A stretch of DNA of 26,675 nt from Bacillota bacterium (lineage in GTDB: Bacteria > Bacillota > Sulfobacillia > JAJZYS01 > JAJYTV01), in NCBI GenBank assembly GCA_021806845.1, contig JAKAPV010000006.1:1-26675 (forward strand), given 5' to 3'. The notes beneath the pieces were generated by a model. It saw only the letters and a list, made by a program, of their open reading frames with translations, did no database searches and was not told where the DNA came from. The position numbers and the translations under genes are program-made. How positions within the stretch are numbered: the stretch's first letter is position 1; every line of letters starts with the position of its first letter. Shown here piece after piece: positions 1 through 8,315 of the stretch.

Positions 1-48
1 TGAAGGATACCGCACAGCGTTGAAATCTCAGATGAAGAGGGCGAAACA

Positions 49-1065
49 GTGGCGCGAGGCCTGAGAATTGGTACACAAGACCTGCGGGGCGTCATGGCAT
101 ACCCACCGACCCCCTCCTTACCGAACGCCGGGGAGCTTCAGTCTCGTGAAACCGTAAATGTCGACGAGGCAGCGCGGATGATCCGTGCCCTCTTGGAGTC
201 CGGTGTGGACAGCATTGCCACCAATGGGACCCTTGGCGAGATGGCCACCCTCACCCTGGAGGAGTGGAAGGCGTTCAGCCAGGTCGTCGCCGAGACCGTC
301 CGTGCGCACAACCCGGACTTCCCGCTCTTCATCGGTGCTACGACACTAAACACGCGAGACACCATTGATCACATACGCTACCTGCGCGACCTCGGAGTGC
401 CCGGCGTCCTCTTGGGGCGGCCGATGTGGACGGAGATGACTGCTTCCACCATGATTCGCTTCTACCGGGAAGTGGCCGAGGCCGTGCCCGACATGGCCAT
501 CTGCGTCTATGACAACACAGCTGCCTTCCGCGGCGTGATCCCCACGAGCGTCTATACTGCCCTGGCGGAGATTCCACAGGTGGTGGCCGTCAAGTACGCC
601 GGCGGAGCGGCCATCGGCTTCCGATACCACAACGATCTTCGGGCGGTGAAGGGGCGGATCCGCCTTTTGCCGATCGAGTGTATCTGGCACTTCGCGTACA
701 GCTTGTACGGGGAAGAGGTGCCCGGCTGCTGGAGCACGACCGCGACCTGCGGCCCCGAGCCCGTCCTCCACCTCCGAGACATGCTCTTCCAAGGGAACAT
801 GGAGGAGGCGCGCTGGATCGCCGAGCGCATTCTGTGGGCACACGAGACGTTCCTCGTAGGGCGAGACTTCCCGGAGTTTGCCCGCTACAACATCCAGCTC
901 GAGCGCTTGCGGTATCAGGCGGCGGGGTACATCCAGCCGGGGCCCTCTCGTCCTCCGTATGTGATGGAATTGCTGCCTGAGGAATATCGGGAGGATACGT
1001 TGGAACATGTCCGCCGGTGGCGCCAGCTCGTCGATGAGGTGGAAGGCCGCAAGACCGCGGGCTAG
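49..1065 (+). CDS. NahE/PhdG-type hydratase-aldolase (DHDPS superfamily)
   Basis: A 338-aa class I aldolase. Sequence pattern matches trans-o-hydroxybenzylidenepyruvate hydratase-aldolases of naphthalene and phenanthrene degradation rather than DapA: an N-terminal YPPTPS segment, GTLGEMATLT near residues 60-69, TTLNTR near 98-103, MLGxPMW-like LLGRPMW near 121-127, the Schiff-base lysine K182 in VVAVKY, and a C-terminal GPSRPPY. The known reaction adds water to the side chain and splits it to pyruvate and an aromatic hydroxy-aldehyde in the cytosol. Start is GTG after a weak purine-rich stretch. It is followed 43 nt later by the Rieske alpha subunit, which fits a role in ring degradation. DapA or a sugar-acid aldolase are the alternatives but fit the motifs less well. 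The exact aromatic substrate cannot be read from the sequence. Confidence 0.85.
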   Translation: MARGLRIGTQDLRGVMAYPPTPSLPNAGELQSRETVNVDEAARMIRALLESGVDSIATNGTLGEMATLTLEEWKAFSQVVAETVRAHNPDFPLFIGATTLNTRDTIDHIRYLRDLGVPGVLLGRPMWTEMTASTMIRFYREVAEAVPDMAICVYDNTAAFRGVIPTSVYTALAEIPQVVAVKYAGGAAIGFRYHNDLRAVKGRIRLLPIECIWHFAYSLYGEEVPGCWSTTATCGPEPVLHLRDMLFQGNMEEARWIAERILWAHETFLVGRDFPEFARYNIQLERLRYQAAGYIQPGPSRPPYVMELLPEEYREDTLEHVRRWRQLVDEVEGRKTAG

Positions 1066-1108
1066 CCTTTGGTGGCATTGTGCGCAGCGAACGAAAGGGG
1101 GACTGGGC

Positions 1109-2488
1109 ATGCAGCCTACCAACGCGACCGGCGTGCCGGACTTTCTAGAGCGCATGCGGGAGACGTTGCCGGAAGGGCGCGTCCCGGCAAAGATCTTCAA
1201 CGATCCCAACGTGTATGCCCTAGAAAGGGAGCGCGTGTTTTCCCGCGCTTGGGCCTTTCTCGCCCACGAGTCGGAGATTCCCCATCCCGGTGACTACGTG
1301 CTCCGCTGGATCACCGACAATTCCGTCATTGTCATCCGGGACGAGCACGGACAGATCCACGCCCACCTCAACCGCTGCACTCACCGCGGAAACCAGGTGT
1401 GCAAGGCGGAAATGGGCAACGCCTCCCACTTCCGCTGCTCCTACCACGGCTGGACGTTCAAGAACACGGGCGAACTGATGGGCGTCCCCTACTACCGCGA
1501 GGTATACAAGGAAAGCCTCAATCGGTCGGAGTGGGGGTTGCGGGCCGTTCGGGTCGAGACGTATGCGGGTCTCGTCTTCGGCACGCTCGACCCCGATGCC
1601 GAGACCCTGCAGGAGTACCTCGGCGGGTTTCAGTTCTACCTGGACTTCTTCCTCAAGCCCGGCCCCGGCGGCACCGAAGTCTACGGGCCGCCGGAGCGCT
1701 GGATTGCGGACGCCGACTGGAAGATTTGCGCCGAGAACTTTGGCGGCGACGGCTACCACACGCCGGTAACCCACCAGTTCGGCTTCCATCTGGGCTTCTA
1801 CCCCTCCTCGGGAACGACCCACTTCATGGGCTACGCCGTGCACATGCCCGGCCGCGGCCACACCATCGGCATCGGCCACACGCCGGGGTTGCCCCCGTTT
1901 TCGGGCTTTCCCCAGGAAGTGGTCGACGGCATGCACGCCACCCTCTCACCGGAGCAGATCGCGGTCTTCAAGGATGCCCGCATGGCCGTGGGCACGGTGT
2001 TCCCGAACCTGTCCTTCTTGACGCAGCCGTTCAGCCTAACGCCCAAGCAGACGGGTGTGAAGTTCTGCACCATGCGGCTCTGGCATCCGCGTGGTCCGGG
2101 ACAGATCGAAATGTTCAGCTGGTGTCTTGTCCCGAAGGACGCCCCGCAGTCGGTGAAGGACGAACTGTACCGGGTCTACAACCTGGCGTTTGGACCTGCC
2201 GGCACCTTCGAGCAAGACGACTTCGAGAACTGGACGAACCTCTCGCGGCAAAACGGAGGCAGCACGGCGGCGGATTTCGACCTTGCCTACTTTCAGGGGC
2301 TGGATTGGGAGCCCCTGCAGGACTTCCCAGGGCCCGGCCATGCCTTCACCCCCTACGTCACCGAGATCGGGTTCCGCAACTTGTGGGGGACGTGGTTGAA
2401 CTACATGCTGACGCCTGTCGGGCAGCAGGTGGACCGAAGCCGCGTTCCCCCAGCCTTCCATCCGGTAGACGCTAAGGGGCAGCCCTGA
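1109..2488 (+). CDS. Rieske ring-hydroxylating dioxygenase, alpha subunit
   Basis: A 459-aa catalytic subunit of an aromatic-ring-hydroxylating dioxygenase. The Rieske [2Fe-2S] ligands are C90-x-H92 (CTH) and C110-x2-H113 (CSYH). The mononuclear iron site is visible as D214, H217 and H222 in the GDGYHTPVTH stretch, with a third ligand expected at D370/D371 in EQDDFENW. The enzyme inserts both atoms of O2 into an aromatic ring to give a cis-dihydrodiol, using electrons from a reductase and often a ferredoxin; neither partner gene is in the window. ATG at 1109 is chosen because AAAGGGGGA lies just upstream; a longer reading from 1007 would overlap the aldolase. Length and motif spacing are normal for the naphthalene/biphenyl dioxygenase group. 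Confidence 0.93.
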   Translation: MQPTNATGVPDFLERMRETLPEGRVPAKIFNDPNVYALERERVFSRAWAFLAHESEIPHPGDYVLRWITDNSVIVIRDEHGQIHAHLNRCTHRGNQVCKAEMGNASHFRCSYHGWTFKNTGELMGVPYYREVYKESLNRSEWGLRAVRVETYAGLVFGTLDPDAETLQEYLGGFQFYLDFFLKPGPGGTEVYGPPERWIADADWKICAENFGGDGYHTPVTHQFGFHLGFYPSSGTTHFMGYAVHMPGRGHTIGIGHTPGLPPFSGFPQEVVDGMHATLSPEQIAVFKDARMAVGTVFPNLSFLTQPFSLTPKQTGVKFCTMRLWHPRGPGQIEMFSWCLVPKDAPQSVKDELYRVYNLAFGPAGTFEQDDFENWTNLSRQNGGSTAADFDLAYFQGLDWEPLQDFPGPGHAFTPYVTEIGFRNLWGTWLNYMLTPVGQQVDRSRVPPAFHPVDAKGQP

Positions 2489-2548
2489 GCGGGGTCTGGG
2501 TGGGGGGCTTCGAGGTGCAGAGATACGAGGAACGGAGGGGTTGACGCC

Positions 2549-3100
2549 ATGGAAGGCAGTCGTCAGCCGGGTACTCCCCCCGCAGTGGGGCATACGTACG
2601 TGCCGATCCCGATCCGGATGTCGATCGAGGACTTCCTCTACTACGAGGCGGGAGTCCTCGACGACCAGGCCTACGAAGCTTGGCTCGAGCTCTTTACGGA
2701 AGACATGCGCTACGAAGTCCCGGTGCGGGTGACGCGCGAGAGAAACGCCGAGTGGGACGTCTCGCCGACCGCGCGCATTATCCACGACTCCAAAGACATG
2801 CTGAGGGTGCGCATCTCCCGGCTGAAGACCGAGTATGCGTGGGCGGAAGACCCGCCCTCGCGCACCCGGCACTTCCTCTCCAACGTCCAGGTGCTGCCGG
2901 GCGAGAACGACGGTGAGTACCAGGTGCGCTACAATCTCTTGATCTACCGCAGCCGCGGCGAGTTGCCCCGCTACGATCTCCTTTCCGGCAAGCGCAGGGA
3001 CGTGCTGCGCGAGACGCCGGACGGATGGCGCATCGCCTCACGGGAAGTGATCCTCGACCAGAGCGTCTTGGCCGTCCACAACCTCTCCTTCTTTCTCTAG
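2549..3100 (+). CDS. Ring-hydroxylating dioxygenase, beta subunit
   Basis: A 183-aa protein of the SnoaL-like beta-subunit family. It has the typical N-terminal pattern (IEDFLYYEAGVLDD, then a tyrosine/tryptophan-rich strand), the central TRHFLSNVQV strand and the C-terminal REVILDQSVLAVHNLSFFL. Beta subunits form the alpha3beta3 hexamer core and are structural, sometimes affecting substrate choice. A good GGAGGGG site precedes the ATG. It lies 60 nt after the alpha gene, so the two are almost certainly co-transcribed. The length is typical (about 180 aa). Confidence 0.9.
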   Translation: MEGSRQPGTPPAVGHTYVPIPIRMSIEDFLYYEAGVLDDQAYEAWLELFTEDMRYEVPVRVTRERNAEWDVSPTARIIHDSKDMLRVRISRLKTEYAWAEDPPSRTRHFLSNVQVLPGENDGEYQVRYNLLIYRSRGELPRYDLLSGKRRDVLRETPDGWRIASREVILDQSVLAVHNLSFFL

Positions 3101-3144
3101 GCCTGCACGTGGGTGTCGTCCCTCGAGGCGAAAGGAGCTTGCCG

Positions 3145-3393
3145 ATGCGCGGATACGAAGAGAGCACCTCCGAAGGGGAGCCCGAGACCATCGGTGAACC
3201 GGTGATCATTGCCAACGAGTTTGCTGAGGTCGAGGTGCGCAAGGTCCGGACCCGGAACGGCATCCGGCTCGAGATCCGGTCGCCCAAGTTGGGGTACCGA
3301 GTGCGACTTGACGCCCTTGAACTCGAGGCGTTGAGCTGGCAGCCGGTGGAGACGTTTTCGCGGATGTTGGAAACGCCATGGGGACCGGCGTGA
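3145..3393 (+). CDS. Small dioxygenase-associated protein (often labelled dihydrodiol dehydrogenase)
   Basis: An 82-aa soluble protein with an acidic N-terminus and a strand-rich body ending in a WQPVETFSRMLETPWGP motif. I recall similar small proteins beside Rieske dioxygenase genes in actinobacterial aromatic clusters, where databases often call them dihydrodiol dehydrogenase. It has no Rossmann nucleotide-binding motif and is far too short to be a cis-dihydrodiol dehydrogenase, so that label is probably carried over from the neighbourhood. ATG at 3145 is preceded by AAAGGAG with a 7-nt gap; the reading frame is open further upstream but would overlap the beta subunit. A role as an accessory factor of the dioxygenase is inference from position only. 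Confidence 0.7.
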   Translation: MRGYEESTSEGEPETIGEPVIIANEFAEVEVRKVRTRNGIRLEIRSPKLGYRVRLDALELEALSWQPVETFSRMLETPWGPA

Positions 3394-3486
3394 TGGCCAA
3401 AAGGGCTTCGCAGAAGGCATAGGTACTTGGCATGCCGCTTACCCCCGGACCGCAGTGGAAGGCGATAACGATCAAGGAGGCGAGGC

Positions 3487-4074
3487 ATGAACAGCCTAGA
3501 ACGCCTAGTCCTCAGAAAGCGCTGGGTGGTGATCGATGAGACGCACCTCGCCGCCGGGGCGGCCGACGCGGGCGGTGTGCTCCGCAGGGTGGCCGTCTGC
3601 GCGGTGGTGGAAAACCCCTTGGCGGGCCAGGGCTACGTGGAGGATCTCTCGCCGCTGGTCCAAGGGTCGCGTGCCCTCGGCCATGAGCTCGGCAAGCTGG
3701 CGCAAAGCCTTCTGGGAGCGCCCGTGGAGAGCTACGGGAAGGCGGCCGTCGTCGGCACCGACGGGGAGCAGGAGCACGCCAACGCGTGCCTCACCTCGGC
3801 GTTCGGCGATCCCCTGCGCGAGGCCGTCGGCGGAGGCAAAGCCTGGATCACCTCCACCACCAAACTGGGTGCACCTGGAACGGCGATCGACGTGCCGCTG
3901 GCCTTCAAGGATGAGATCTGGGTGCGCAGCCACTACGACGCGATCGAGGTGCGCGTACCGGATGCCCCGTTGCCGGGGGAGATCGTGGTGATCGTGGCTG
4001 TCGCGAACCGCAGCCGGATCCACGCTCGGCTGGGTGGCATGACGAAGGAAGAGGCTCTCGCCCGCCTGTCGTAG
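3487..4074 (+). CDS. Amino acid synthesis family protein (PF06684-like)
   Basis: A 195-aa protein resembling the PF06684 (formerly DUF1185) family, whose solved members have a variant of the Bacillus chorismate mutase fold and no firmly assigned reaction. Visible features are the RVAVCAVVENPLAGQGYVEDL segment near residues 33-53, a KAAVVGTDGEQEHANA turn near 79-94, a GGGKAWITSTTKLG glycine-rich loop and a C-terminal IVVIVAVANRSRIHARLG strand. The start is secured by AAGGAGG seven nucleotides before the ATG. Family members often sit in catabolic clusters with amidases or aromatic-degradation genes. Its presence between a dioxygenase and an extradiol enzyme suggests it handles a pathway intermediate, but the function is unknown. 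Confidence 0.75.
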   Translation: MNSLERLVLRKRWVVIDETHLAAGAADAGGVLRRVAVCAVVENPLAGQGYVEDLSPLVQGSRALGHELGKLAQSLLGAPVESYGKAAVVGTDGEQEHANACLTSAFGDPLREAVGGGKAWITSTTKLGAPGTAIDVPLAFKDEIWVRSHYDAIEVRVPDAPLPGEIVVIVAVANRSRIHARLGGMTKEEALARLS

Positions 4075-4212
4075 GAGTGCCCGCGGATGCGCAAACCGCG
4101 GTGCGGACCCTCTCTGCCCACAGTTCCGACGTGCCGCAGTTCCCACAGCAGGCGGCGTCGCGAGGGGCGGATGTCGACGCACGCCATCACAAGTTCGGGA
4201 AGGAGAAGTGCC

Positions 4213-4929
4213 GTGGCCACATCGGTACGGGTGGAGGTCCAAGCACCCTCAGCCAGCATCACGTTGCATGGTGAGGAAGGGAACGTCTTGACCTCGCCCA
4301 CGTTTTCAGAGCTCGCCCGCACCCTGCGAGAACTCGCGAGCGACCGCACGCTGCGCGTGCTGAGACTGCAGGCGGCCGGCCCAGACTTCAGCCTCGGCCG
4401 TCGTGGGGCCGCCGCCGGAAAGGGCGCAGAAGCCTTCCAGGAGGAGTTCCGGCTGGTGCAGGCGTGCAACGAGGCGCTGGCGGAATTCCCTGGCATCACC
4501 GTCGCCGCAGTGCAGGGGCGAGCCTTCGGCGCGGGCTTGAGCCTCGCCGGGCGCTGCGACGTGGTGCTGGCGGCGGAGGACGCGCGCCTGAGCTTTCCCG
4601 AGATCCCCCAAGGCATCGCGCCGACCATTGTGCTTTCGTACTTCGGCAAGAAGCTGCCGGCAAAGCCGCTGATCCACATGCTCCTCACTGGGCGGGAGAT
4701 CGACGCCAATGAAGCGCAGCGCGTCGGCCTGGTGAGCGAGGTCGTCCCGGCAAGCGAGCTAGGCGAGCGCAGCGAGGCGTTCTGCACGCACGTCGCCCAC
4801 CTCGATGAGCACGTGCTCAGGCTGTGCAAGGGCTTCCTGGGGAGCCTTGAACGCATGACCGGGGAAGACGCCGCAGCGTATGGAATCGCGCTCTTGTCCA
4901 TCGCGATGGAACGAAAGGAGCAGGGATGA
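4213..4929 (+). CDS. Enoyl-CoA hydratase/isomerase family protein
   Basis: A 238-aa crotonase-fold protein. The signature segment is VAAVQGRAFGAGLSLAGRCD, whose alanine/glycine backbone forms the CoA-thioester oxyanion hole, followed by DARLSFPEIPQGIAP and the YFGKKLPAKPLIHMLLTGREIDANEAQRVGLV helices. A glutamate is retained in the FPEI segment. It is on the short side for the family (usually about 255-265 aa). GTG at 4213 is chosen because AAGGAGA lies eight nucleotides upstream and the upstream frame is arginine-rich and unlike protein. No CoA ligase is present nearby, so whether the substrate is a CoA thioester of an aromatic or a ring-cleavage product is unclear. The stop overlaps a small downstream ORF as ATGA. 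Confidence 0.85.
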   Translation: MATSVRVEVQAPSASITLHGEEGNVLTSPTFSELARTLRELASDRTLRVLRLQAAGPDFSLGRRGAAAGKGAEAFQEEFRLVQACNEALAEFPGITVAAVQGRAFGAGLSLAGRCDVVLAAEDARLSFPEIPQGIAPTIVLSYFGKKLPAKPLIHMLLTGREIDANEAQRVGLVSEVVPASELGERSEAFCTHVAHLDEHVLRLCKGFLGSLERMTGEDAAAYGIALLSIAMERKEQG

Positions 4930-5060
4930 ACGCGGGGCCCGTGGGCTGGGACGACGGCCTGATCCGGGGAAGGGCTTCGCGGTCGCCCGTGCGCTTCGCG
5001 CACGGCGGTGAGGACACCGGGGAGCGCCCCCGCAGGTGCGAGGAGCATCCCGCGAACTAG
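4926..5060 (+). CDS. Small ORF coupled to the enoyl-CoA hydratase gene
   Basis: A 44-codon ORF starting with MNAGPVGWDDGLIRG and rich in arginine, glycine and proline. The ATG overlaps the preceding stop codon as ATGA, and AAAGGAG stands five nucleotides before it, which is what translational coupling looks like. I recognise no family. The codon composition matches the surrounding high-GC DNA. It could be a real small protein, the truncated 5' end of a lost gene, or a chance reading frame that happens to have good translation signals. Confidence 0.4.
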   Translation: MNAGPVGWDDGLIRGRASRSPVRFAHGGEDTGERPRRCEEHPAN

Positions 5061-5095
5061 TAGCTGATCGCAGACAAGGTGTGGAGGTGCTGACC

Positions 5096-5995
5096 ATGCC
5101 CATCACCGGGCTGGCCCATGCCATGCTCCGTGTACCCGATCTCGACGCCGCCGTCGCATTCCACCTCGACGTTCTGGGGCTGGTCGAGGTTTCTAGGACC
5201 CCCGAGGCCGTATACCTCAGTTCCGGCGTGGACGGCCAGTACGACCTCGCTCTCACCCGGGGTGGAACCGGCGTGGACCACTTCACCTTTCAGGTCGAGG
5301 ATGCGGAGGATCTCGCCTACTATGCACAGCGCCTGCGCCACGAGAACGTGGAGGTGGCGCAGAGGCGAGACGCGGCGCCGGGGGAGAGCCAGGCGATCCG
5401 CTTTTCGCTCCCTTCCGGCCATATCATGGAGCTGGCCGTGATCGTCCCCGATCCGTCCTACCCCTACTCCTACCCGCATCCCTCGGTTCCTGCCCACAGG
5501 CATCTCCAGGGTATCTCCCCGCGGGATCTCGATCACATCACACTGCGCGTGCCGGACGTCGACCTTCTGGCCGCATTCCTCACCCACGTGCTGGACTTTC
5601 GGGTCTCCGATGCCCGGCGGACGGCCGACGGGGCGTGGCGTGCGGCCTGGCTGCATGCGAGCGACCAGCACCATGATCTGGCCATGATGCGGGGATCCGA
5701 GGCGGAGACCCTCGATCACCTGGCGTGGCTGGTGGACGGGATCGAGCACATGAAGAGGGCCGCGGACCTCTTGGCGCAGGTGGGCGTACGCACCGAAGTG
5801 GGGCCCGGACGACATAGCATCGGCGGCAACCTCTTCCTCTACTTCTGGACGCCGGACGGCAATCGCTACGAACTCTCGGCGGAGATGGCCAAGATCCTAA
5901 ACCCGAAGGCCGAGCCGAAGGTCTGGGGGGATGCTCCGGGACTCTTCTCGCCCTGGGGCATCGTCCCGCCGGAATCCTTTGCGCGAGGTTCCTAG
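5096..5995 (+). CDS. Extradiol ring-cleavage dioxygenase (type I, VOC fold)
   Basis: A 299-aa two-domain vicinal-oxygen-chelate protein in the catechol 2,3-dioxygenase / 2,3-dihydroxybiphenyl 1,2-dioxygenase family. The C-terminal catalytic domain supplies the Fe(II) 2-His-1-Glu triad: H147 (DLDHITLRVPD), H208 (TLDHLAWLV) and E259 (DGNRYELSAE). A histidine pair in QHHDLAMM (near 192-193) and Y249 in LFLYFWTPDG match second-shell catalytic residues of the family. The N-terminal domain (residues 5-118) is the usual degenerate copy. The enzyme opens a catecholic ring next to the hydroxyls. The start is ATG after GGAGG at a nine-nucleotide distance. It would act after the dioxygenase and before the hydratase-aldolase; substrate is unassigned. 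Confidence 0.9.
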   Translation: MPITGLAHAMLRVPDLDAAVAFHLDVLGLVEVSRTPEAVYLSSGVDGQYDLALTRGGTGVDHFTFQVEDAEDLAYYAQRLRHENVEVAQRRDAAPGESQAIRFSLPSGHIMELAVIVPDPSYPYSYPHPSVPAHRHLQGISPRDLDHITLRVPDVDLLAAFLTHVLDFRVSDARRTADGAWRAAWLHASDQHHDLAMMRGSEAETLDHLAWLVDGIEHMKRAADLLAQVGVRTEVGPGRHSIGGNLFLYFWTPDGNRYELSAEMAKILNPKAEPKVWGDAPGLFSPWGIVPPESFARGS

Positions 5996-6044
5996 GCCGG
6001 ACAGCGAGAGCAGGTCCATTCGCAGACCGAAGGAGGAGTGATCC

Positions 6045-8315
6045 TTGGACCAGATCGGGAGGTCCGTCAGGCGGGAGGAGGACAGGCGCCTCACCACAGG
6101 TCGGGGGCGTTACGTGTCCGACATTGTCGAGGGGAACATGGTCCAATTGGCCTTTGTGCGGTCCTCGCGTGCGCACGCGCGCATTACGGGCCTCGACTTC
6201 ACGAAGGCCCAAAGCATGCCGGGAGTGGTGGGCATCTTCGGCCCCAAGGACATGGGGGAGGCGATCAAGCCCCTGTCGTTCGGCCCGCCGCCCGAGTCCG
6301 CGATGGAACCCACGATGCCCTGCCCGCTCGCGGACGGGGTGGTCCGGCACGTGGGGGAACCCGTCGCCGTGGTCGTCGCGGACAACCGGTACATCGCCGA
6401 AGCCGCGGCGGACGCCTGTGAAGTCGAATATGAAACCCTTCCCGCGGTTGCCGACGTCCAGGAGGCACGCAAGAACCAGGTGCTGGTCTATCCCGAGCGG
6501 GGGACGAACGTGGCCGCCGTCGTGACCCGCAAGACGGGAGACGGGGAGGCGGCCCTGAAAAGGGCGGCGCACATAGTCCAGGAGACCTTCACGATCCCCA
6601 GGGTCGTCGGGCATCCCATGGAGCCCCGGGCGGTGGTCGCGTCCTTCGATCCCGTGACGGGGCGGCTCACCGTGGAGGCCGCGACGCAGGGCGCCCACAC
6701 CGTCAAGATGGGCCTCGCCGCTGTCCTCGATCTGGCTCCGGAGAAGATTCGCGTGGTCGTACCGGACGTCGGGGGCGGCTTCGGGGTTAAGAACCGCATC
6801 TACTCGGAGGACGCGGTGGCTGCTTGGCTCGCCATCCGCCTCGGTCGGCCGGTGAAGTGGGCGGGCGATCGGCTGGAGGAGTTCCTCGCGACCAACCAGG
6901 GGCGGGATCAGGTCCACACGGCCTCTCTGGGCGTCGACGAGGAGGGGCGCATCGTCGCGCTTGCGGACCATTTTCTTCAGAACGTCGGAGCCTACACCCC
7001 GGAGCCCCTCATCGTGCCGGCCCAGACGGCCACCTGCTTGCCCGGCCCCTACCGCCTGCCGAATTTCGAGGCCACTGTGGAGGTGGTCTTCACCCACACG
7101 CCGGCCTGCGCACCCTATCGGGGCGCCGGCCAGCCCGAGGCCACCTTCGTCATGGAGCGGCTGCTGGACCGGGCGGCCGACGCGGTGGGCATCGGCCGGG
7201 ATGAGATCCGCAGGAGGAACCTCGTGCGACCCGAGGACATGCCCTACGAGAACGGTATCATTGGAAGGGATCGGCAGCCGGTGACGTTTCGGGAGGGCGA
7301 CTTTCCCGGCACGTTGGAGACCGTCGTCGAGGCGCTCAGGGTGGGCACTTCACCCGATGACGGGAAACTCCGGGGCACCGGGATCATCGATTTCATGGAA
7401 GTCTCCGGAGGCGTTCTCTTCGAGATCTGCCGCCTCGAACTCGGCCGGGACGGTGTCGTGAGCCTCTTCACGGGGACCTCTTCCCAGGGGCAGGGGCACA
7501 GGACGTCTTGGGCCCAGATTGCCGCGGACCGGCTTCAGGTGCCCATGGACCAGGTCCGGGTGGTGGAGGCGGACACCGACACCGTCCCCATGGGGCTCGG
7601 CACCTTCGCGAGCCGGAGCACCATCACGGCAGGGAACGCCATCGTCCAGGCGGTCGCTCCCTTCCTGGACAAATGCCGCGAGGAGGTAGCCGCCCTTTGG
7701 GAGGCGTCTCCGGAGGACGTTCTGTGGGAGGATGGCTTCTTCCGCTTGGCGGGCGTGGCCGACCGCGCCATGGATCTCCGGACGCTCGCAGTGAGCCGGC
7801 CGCTTGACGCCCCTCTGGTGGAGGCCTCAGCGCAGTTCATGGATGCAAACACCTCCTTCGGCATGGGATGCCACGGGGTGAGGGTGGCCGTCGACCCTGA
7901 GACCTTCCAAATCTCCATTGAAGACTACGTCATCTGTCACGACGCAGGCGTTCGCGTCAACCCCCTCCTGGCGGAGGGGCAGGTGTTCGGCGGCACGGTT
8001 CAGGGGCTGGGCACGGCGTGGTACGAGGCCCTGCGCTTCGATGCCCAAGGCCAGCCTCTCAACACCTCCTTCATGGACTACCTCGTCCCGGGATCCGCCG
8101 AAATGCCGGACTTCCGGCTGGTGAAGCGCGACTTTCCGAGCTCCTCGAACCCTGAGGGGCTTAAGGGTCTCGGGGAGGGCGGGACCACAGCGGCCGGAGC
8201 CGCCTTCGCCTCAGCGGTGGAGGACGCCCTTCGCCCCTTCGGGGTGAAGATCACCTCCTTGCCCGTGACACCTGCCAGCATCTTCGCCCAGGTGAAAGGT
8301 GGGGTTCGGCCTTGA
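6045..8315 (+). CDS. Molybdenum hydroxylase large subunit (xanthine dehydrogenase family)
   Basis: A 756-aa molybdopterin-binding catalytic subunit. The order is an N-terminal aldehyde-oxidase a/b hammerhead domain (RLTTGRGRYVSDI to about residue 125), then the Mo-binding region with DVGGGFGVKNRIYSED, CAPYRGAGQPEATF, TSSQGQGH, and GLGEGG near the C-terminus, whose glutamate (about E711) is the catalytic base. The active-site loop reads PYRGAGQ instead of the AYRCSFR of true CO dehydrogenase, so it is a hydroxylase or aldehyde oxidase and not CoxL form I. Start is TTG, six nucleotides after AGGAGGAG. Its 3' end overlaps the FAD subunit start as TTGA. In this pathway it could oxidise the aldehyde released by the hydratase-aldolase or hydroxylate an N-heterocycle; the substrate is inferred. 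Confidence 0.92.
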   Translation: MDQIGRSVRREEDRRLTTGRGRYVSDIVEGNMVQLAFVRSSRAHARITGLDFTKAQSMPGVVGIFGPKDMGEAIKPLSFGPPPESAMEPTMPCPLADGVVRHVGEPVAVVVADNRYIAEAAADACEVEYETLPAVADVQEARKNQVLVYPERGTNVAAVVTRKTGDGEAALKRAAHIVQETFTIPRVVGHPMEPRAVVASFDPVTGRLTVEAATQGAHTVKMGLAAVLDLAPEKIRVVVPDVGGGFGVKNRIYSEDAVAAWLAIRLGRPVKWAGDRLEEFLATNQGRDQVHTASLGVDEEGRIVALADHFLQNVGAYTPEPLIVPAQTATCLPGPYRLPNFEATVEVVFTHTPACAPYRGAGQPEATFVMERLLDRAADAVGIGRDEIRRRNLVRPEDMPYENGIIGRDRQPVTFREGDFPGTLETVVEALRVGTSPDDGKLRGTGIIDFMEVSGGVLFEICRLELGRDGVVSLFTGTSSQGQGHRTSWAQIAADRLQVPMDQVRVVEADTDTVPMGLGTFASRSTITAGNAIVQAVAPFLDKCREEVAALWEASPEDVLWEDGFFRLAGVADRAMDLRTLAVSRPLDAPLVEASAQFMDANTSFGMGCHGVRVAVDPETFQISIEDYVICHDAGVRVNPLLAEGQVFGGTVQGLGTAWYEALRFDAQGQPLNTSFMDYLVPGSAEMPDFRLVKRDFPSSSNPEGLKGLGEGGTTAAGAAFASAVEDALRPFGVKITSLPVTPASIFAQVKGGVRP

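Noticed and set aside
49..1065. Dihydrodipicolinate synthase (dapA) for lysine synthesis
   Set aside because: Superfamily match only; the motif set and the aromatic-degradation neighbours fit the hydratase-aldolase branch.
5580..7097. Long antisense ORF of about 500 codons on the - strand
   Set aside because: It is the GC-driven shadow of the extradiol and molybdenum hydroxylase genes, with low-complexity Arg/Gly/Pro translation and no ribosome binding site.
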